A stretch of DNA of 64,000 bases from Perkinsus olseni (lineage: Eukaryota; Perkinsozoa; Perkinsida; Perkinsidae). The first letter of the stretch is position 1, and every line of letters begins with the position of its first letter. Location: assembly GCA_013115135.1 (NCBI GenBank), contig JABANP010000132.1, forward strand, positions 1 through 64,000, given 5' to 3'. Position numbers and translations under genes: made by a program. Under the pieces are notes generated by a model. That model saw nothing but the letters and a program-made list of their open reading frames with translations, did not search any database and had not been told where the DNA came from. Shown here one piece after another: positions 62,294 through 64,000 of the stretch.

Positions 62294-62368
62294 GAACTGG
62301 GCGTCGTCGGCAAGTTCGGGAGGCAATACAAAGCATCTCCATGAGTTTTAAAACATGAGTTTTACATA

Positions 62369-62440
62369 TGACCCCGGCCCGATTCGAACGGACAACCTTC
62401 TGATCTGGAGTCAGATGCGCTACCGTTGCGCCACAGGGCC
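62369..62440 (-). tRNA. tRNA-Trp (CCA), unit 18
   Basis: Same 72 nt. The low-side spacer contains a small duplication (ATGAGTTTTA twice) that creates the only TTTT on the transcribed strand inside the array (62353-62350), 16 nt past this tRNA's 3' end. Confidence 0.96.
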
Positions 62441-62503
62441 GAACTGGGCGTCTTCACCAAGTTCAGGAGGCAATACGAAGCAACCCCACACGTGTTCAAC
62501 ATA

Positions 62504-62536
62504 CGACCCCGGCCCGATTCGAACGGACAACCTTCC
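62504..62536 (-). pseudogene. tRNA-Trp 3'-half fragment, array edge
   Basis: Only the T-arm and 3' acceptor strand remain (about 30 matching bases, 62505-62534); the discriminator position is changed and the anticodon arm and 5' half are replaced by unrelated sequence. Confidence 0.85.
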
Positions 62537-62722
62537 GACATCCAATGTGCGTAGGCGTCTCACTTCTGGCCAGGAATGCTCCAGGTGGCTCCCAATAGGA
62601 CGAAGGCAAGCGCTTGCGTCTGACCATAATAGCTTGGCCGTGTTCCATGAAGCTATAAGGAGAACTCGAGTGAGAGACTCCTGTGAGCGGCGGCCACTGC
62701 CCGCCGTCGGTGCACACCCCGT

Positions 62723-63328
62723 CGGGCTGTTCAGTAAAAGACCAATAAACCAGTCCCAGGATCGATCTTGAGGATCAATTTTGAAGATCGATCCCGGAAA
62801 CGTGTTCAGGGAACTCGGTCCTGAAACTTTTCAGGACTGATCCCGGGATCGATCTCAAACACTGTTCATAAAACACGATCTTGAAATCTGATCCTGGGAT
62901 CAATCCCAGGATTCCCCTTGGTGCACAACTTGCACCTCCTCGATAACTTGGAATGTTTCACTGCCATCCACGGCCATCTCAAATTGTGCACAAGCATACA
63001 AAAGTCCCGGAGTTCCCTAGGCGGGGATCGAACCTGGGTCATTCGCTCAGTACGTACGAATCATTCTGGTGAGGTACGCTGTGACTTTTTGTAAATTTGG
63101 TGTTGTTTCGCGCGCCACGCAGCCCCCAGGATCGGTGTCTACCAGTCCTGAAAAATTTGGTCCCGGGACCGGTCCTAGGATCGATCCTTTGCTCCTCTGA
63201 ACGCGTTCAGGATCGATCTGGGGATTGATCCCAGAATTGCTCCCAGGATCGATTGACTGAACAGAGAAAAGCGTCGGTCAATCCCGGGATTGATCCCGAG
63301 CCCCGGGATCGATTTACTGAACAGCCCG
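62723..63328. mobile_element. MITE-like element with 16-bp terminal inverted repeats
   Basis: CGGGCTGTTCAGTAAA at 62723-62738 is matched by its exact reverse complement at 63313-63328. The 606-bp interval has no coding capacity. Its interior holds many variants of GATCCCGGGATCGATC-type palindromes (62755-62920 and 63120-63312) and repeated CTGAAC/GTTCAG pieces, including a partial copy of the end (GACTGAACAG, about 63255). The centre has a tRNA-like B-box. No clear target-site duplication was seen in the immediate flanks. A non-autonomous DNA transposon is the best reading; a large imperfect palindrome without mobility is the alternative. Confidence 0.6.
63005..63075 (-). ncRNA. tRNA-like sequence within the inverted-repeat element
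   Basis: The minus strand holds CCCAGGTTCGATCCCCG (B-box/T-arm, 63039-63023), a possible ATTCG/CGAAT stem upstream, and TTTT (63004-63001) after it. No A-box or acceptor stem could be matched, so this is tRNA-derived sequence, not a functional tRNA. The same 17-mer occurs in the intron at 14826-14842. Confidence 0.45.
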
Positions 63329-63724
63329 CGTAATTGACGCTACGGGCTAACACCCGTCACCGTAGAAGCCACTCGTGACTGCCCGTAACGCATCCTAACC
63401 TGCCCATCTATCACGCCGATTATAGCTTACAGGGAGCTGACAGCCGCGGACCCCCTTTCCGCAGCACAATCTATTACCACGAGGAACGTGTACTCATCGG
63501 TGATGGCTCATGATTAACTCAAGTTACCCATGTCAGAGACAGAGCTGGCTATTGTATATGCAACATTGTCAGAGTCATCGTTACACTAGGAATAGTAGCA
63601 AATGGGGTGGCCATCCGAGGGTCGTAGTAGTGTTGGCAGTAGTATAGAACATCTAGCACTATTAACGAGAAACGACAAAGTGGTCATGACGATGATGCTG
63701 ATGACTGTAGGCGATGGTACACTT
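63329..63724. other. Spacer between element and Rab7 3' end
   Basis: No gene recognised; it presumably includes the 3' untranslated region of the Rab7 gene. A plus-strand frame at 63602-63979 is the antisense shadow of that gene. Confidence 0.5.
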
Positions 63725-64000
63725 CTAGCACTCGCACTGCTGTACGTTGGAACTCTGGCTCTCTGCGGGGGGACTATTCAAATTGAGTGTTTGGGACAAA
63801 TACCTGGTAAAATGGCCATAAACGAGGGGCGTCAAGAACATTGCCTTACATTTGCTCCTGCTCCTTGGCCATTGCCGCCTCATTCTGCAGTGCCCGTCGA
63901 GCGATTTCAACGAAAGCCTGAGAGAAAGAAACTCAAAAAGTGGACAGAACATATTGCTGCAGTACCTGTTCGACATTAACAGAATCCTTGGCGCTTGTCT
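63725..64000 (-). CDS. RAB7: Rab7-like small GTPase, C-terminal part
   Basis: Late-endosome/lysosome Rab. The gene runs off the right edge. Minus-strand exons 64000-63966, 63917-63850 and 63803-63725 join in phase across introns of 48 and 46 nt. They encode the G5 motif TSAK, then DSVNVEQAFVEIARRALQNE, the hallmark of Rab7 (compare SAKEAINVEQAF...IARNAL), a hypervariable tail (LNLNSPPAESQSSN) and the C-terminal prenylation motif CEC followed by the stop. Nucleotide-binding motifs G1-G4 lie outside the window. The exons are too short to appear as long open frames. Confidence 0.87.
   Translation of the reverse strand, partial: RQAPRILLMSNRYCSNMFCPLFEFLSLRLSLKSLDGHCRMRRQWPRSRSKCKAMFLTPLVYGHFTRYLSQTLNLNSPPAESQSSNVQQCEC

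Larger units (their letters stand above)
60046..62536 (-). repeat. 136-bp tandem array of tRNA-Trp genes
   Basis: Head-to-tail repeat: a 72-nt tRNA-Trp plus a 64-nt spacer. There are 18 full units and one 3' fragment, all on the minus strand. The period is exactly 136 bp except 137 (units 7 to 8), 135 (16 to 17) and 147 (17 to 18). The 72-nt tRNA part reads the same in all 18, while spacers differ at a few positions (GCCATG or GGCAAG, GGGCG or AGAAG), which marks sub-groups of units. The right edge has the most diverged spacers, as expected for an array homogenised from its centre. Confidence 0.97.

Noticed and set aside
60046..62536. CRISPR array, considered because of regular repeats
   Set aside because: The repeat is a folded tRNA-Trp, spacers are nearly identical, and the DNA is eukaryotic.
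60073..62771. Chain of roughly 100-aa frames on the minus strand and plus-strand frames near 62073-62771
   Set aside because: They are translations of the tRNA-Trp repeat and spacers, not proteins.

Overview
The window is eukaryotic nuclear DNA from a protist. Nearly every recognisable gene is cut by short GT-AG introns (about 37-55 nt, a few longer), there are no bacterial-style operons, and UAA, UAG and UGA all serve as stops. The gene set includes alternative oxidase, a CDPK-like kinase, a Polo kinase, a type IIB topoisomerase B-like ATPase, a ZMYND12-like axonemal protein, a MOT2/MFSD5-like carrier and Rab7. Together with tiny introns and repeated local gene duplication, this fits a flagellated alveolate; Perkinsus or a relative is my best guess, but that is inference.

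Layout. 0.7-3.3 kb: tandem alternative oxidase genes. 4.3-8.35 kb: a multi-exon CDPK-like kinase with a Pro/Ser-rich N-terminus. 9.2-13.4 kb: a 1.36-kb block carrying a PB1-domain gene, present twice in direct orientation, with a tRNA-Met between the copies and a small divergent gene intact only beside copy 2. 14-17.3 kb: an unrecognised gene with a tRNA-like sequence in one intron, then a probable secreted protein. 18.7-21 kb (minus): a DDHD-type phospholipase. 21.3-23.6 kb: tandem genes for a small one-pass membrane protein, the second frameshifted near its end. 23.9-27.1 kb: an unrecognised multi-exon membrane protein. 27.4-31.1 kb (minus): a secretory protein, a purple acid phosphatase with frame breaks, and a small helical protein. 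31.2-38 kb: a secreted protein, ZMYND12-like and TopoVIB-like genes. 38.2-42.5 kb: Polo-like kinase. 43.2-45.7 kb: molybdate-anion transporter family MFS. 47-50.8 kb (minus): GYF-domain protein. 51.2-52.9 kb: Bfr1-like protein. 53.8-57 kb: an unrecognised gene, then a FAD oxidoreductase. 57.7-59.7 kb: an intronless ABC-F protein.

60.0-62.5 kb is the most striking region: 18 intact tRNA-Trp(CCA) genes plus a 3' fragment in a 136-bp head-to-tail array on the minus strand. It is followed by a 606-bp element with perfect 16-bp terminal inverted repeats, a GATC-rich palindromic interior and a tRNA-like core. The window ends inside a minus-strand Rab7 gene.

The genes form no single pathway. Common threads are translation and RNA handling (tRNA array, ABC-F, Bfr1, GYF), cell division and meiosis (Polo kinase, TopoVIB-like), membrane traffic (Rab7, DDHD lipase) and tandem duplication at four places. 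Many exon joins were checked by hand for reading phase; where a join failed or was not found the entry says so.
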